5,331 bases of DNA from the NCBI GenBank assembly GCA_003354225.1, contig PIVH01000627.1, positions 1 to 5,331 on the forward strand, in the 5' to 3' direction. The notes beneath the pieces are model-generated. The model was not told the origin of the DNA, made no database searches, and saw only the letters and a program-made list of their open reading frames with translations. A program made the position numbers and the translations under genes. The stretch is from Globobulimina sp. (lineage: Eukaryota > Foraminifera > Rotaliida). The first letter of the stretch is position 1. Each line of letters starts with the position of its first letter. Below are positions 5,108 through 5,331 of this stretch, piece after piece.

Positions 5108-5331
5108 CCCTACATCTCCGGTCGGCTATTCGGGAAATCGTGAGGTGGAGGGAAAACACATATCATGATTTATCAATGATAAGGACCTTACTTGGTTCAA
5201 TACACTCTGGAGCAAACTTTCCAAAGGAGGCCGACACTTTGAAGGGTATATGAAGCATGAGACCAAATTAGGGCAAGATTTATGGACCATGGCCACCTAT
5301 ACGTGTGTACGCCGAGACGATGGCACTGTTC
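5049..5331 (+). CDS. Partial integrase-like frame with an in-frame TGA
   Basis: From ATG 5049 (good context, AACAATGT) the frame runs 39 codons to a TGA at 5166-5168 and then stays open in the same frame to the window edge. The early part has LYYDPTSPVGYSG, a tyrosine, proline and glycine pattern like that at the N-terminus of Polinton-type integrases, which insert the element into host DNA. Downstream, a segment with DLW and DDG near the edge is loosely compatible with the approach to the catalytic core, but no catalytic residue is in view. The TGA may be a real lesion. Alternatively, a donor-like GTGAGG at 5140 with an AG at 5225-5226 would enclose the stop in an 87-nt, frame-keeping intron, longer than the capsid introns and with a poor acceptor. 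The start overlaps the zinc protein by 59 nt, unusual for separate nuclear genes. The integrase call is tentative. Confidence 0.36.

Noticed and set aside
5166-5168. Programmed stop-codon readthrough or recoding at the TGA
   Set aside because: No supporting downstream signal or structure was evident; a lesion or an intron is simpler.
5215-5260. Likeness of a GRHF segment here to a GRHF segment in the minus-strand remnant near 3510-3530
   Set aside because: About a dozen matching bases around a lysine-rich stretch, with no extension on either side; probably chance.

Overview
This window looks like part of an animal Polinton/Maverick-type element (adintovirus-like double-stranded DNA virus or its integrated copy). 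The case rests on two adjacent capsid-type genes: a single-jelly-roll penton-like protein (1121-1876) and a protein of the F54H12.2-like family, regarded as the double-jelly-roll major capsid protein of such elements (1921-3425, split by three introns). The introns are short (51-58 nt) and GT-AG, and the promoters are of TATA and initiator type. The DNA is therefore expressed in an animal nucleus. An arthropod host is a reasonable guess, but that is inference. No bacterial gene, tRNA, rRNA or CRISPR array was seen.

Layout. Positions 1-582 hold no convincing complete gene: there is a possible 3' end of an upstream gene (3-140), diverged internal repeats (about 66-395) and the promoter of the next gene. 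Then come three tightly packed genes on the + strand. The first is a single-exon Bcl-2-like protein with BH1 and BH2 motifs and a C-terminal membrane anchor (583-1065). The second and third are the penton-like and major-capsid-like genes, with gaps of only 55 and 44 nt that hold poly(A) signals and TATA-like boxes. Positions 3426-3913 are a gene graveyard. It holds a short decayed 3' end of the minus-strand gene that follows, then a decayed second copy of the 3' part of the capsid gene. The order capsid / membrane-remnant / capsid-remnant / membrane gene is what an old tandem duplication followed by decay of the inner copies would leave. On the minus strand, converging on the capsid gene, lies an intact 166-residue type II membrane glycoprotein candidate of unknown function (3914-4414). 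A 171-nt divergent promoter region follows, with a CACGTG E-box, a TATA box and an initiator. It leads into a 173-residue zinc-binding protein (4586-5107). The window ends inside an overlapping reading frame (from 5049). Its N-terminus resembles the start of Polinton integrases, but it has an in-frame TGA, either a lesion or part of an unrecognised intron.

Together these would make a virion module (penton and major capsid proteins), a host-control gene (the Bcl-2-like protein, probably delaying death of the infected cell), a possible envelope or cell-surface glycoprotein, and the edge of a DNA-handling module (zinc protein and possible integrase). The complete frames next to decayed duplicates suggest an element recently able to function. 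All family assignments come from reading the protein sequences by eye; no database search was possible.
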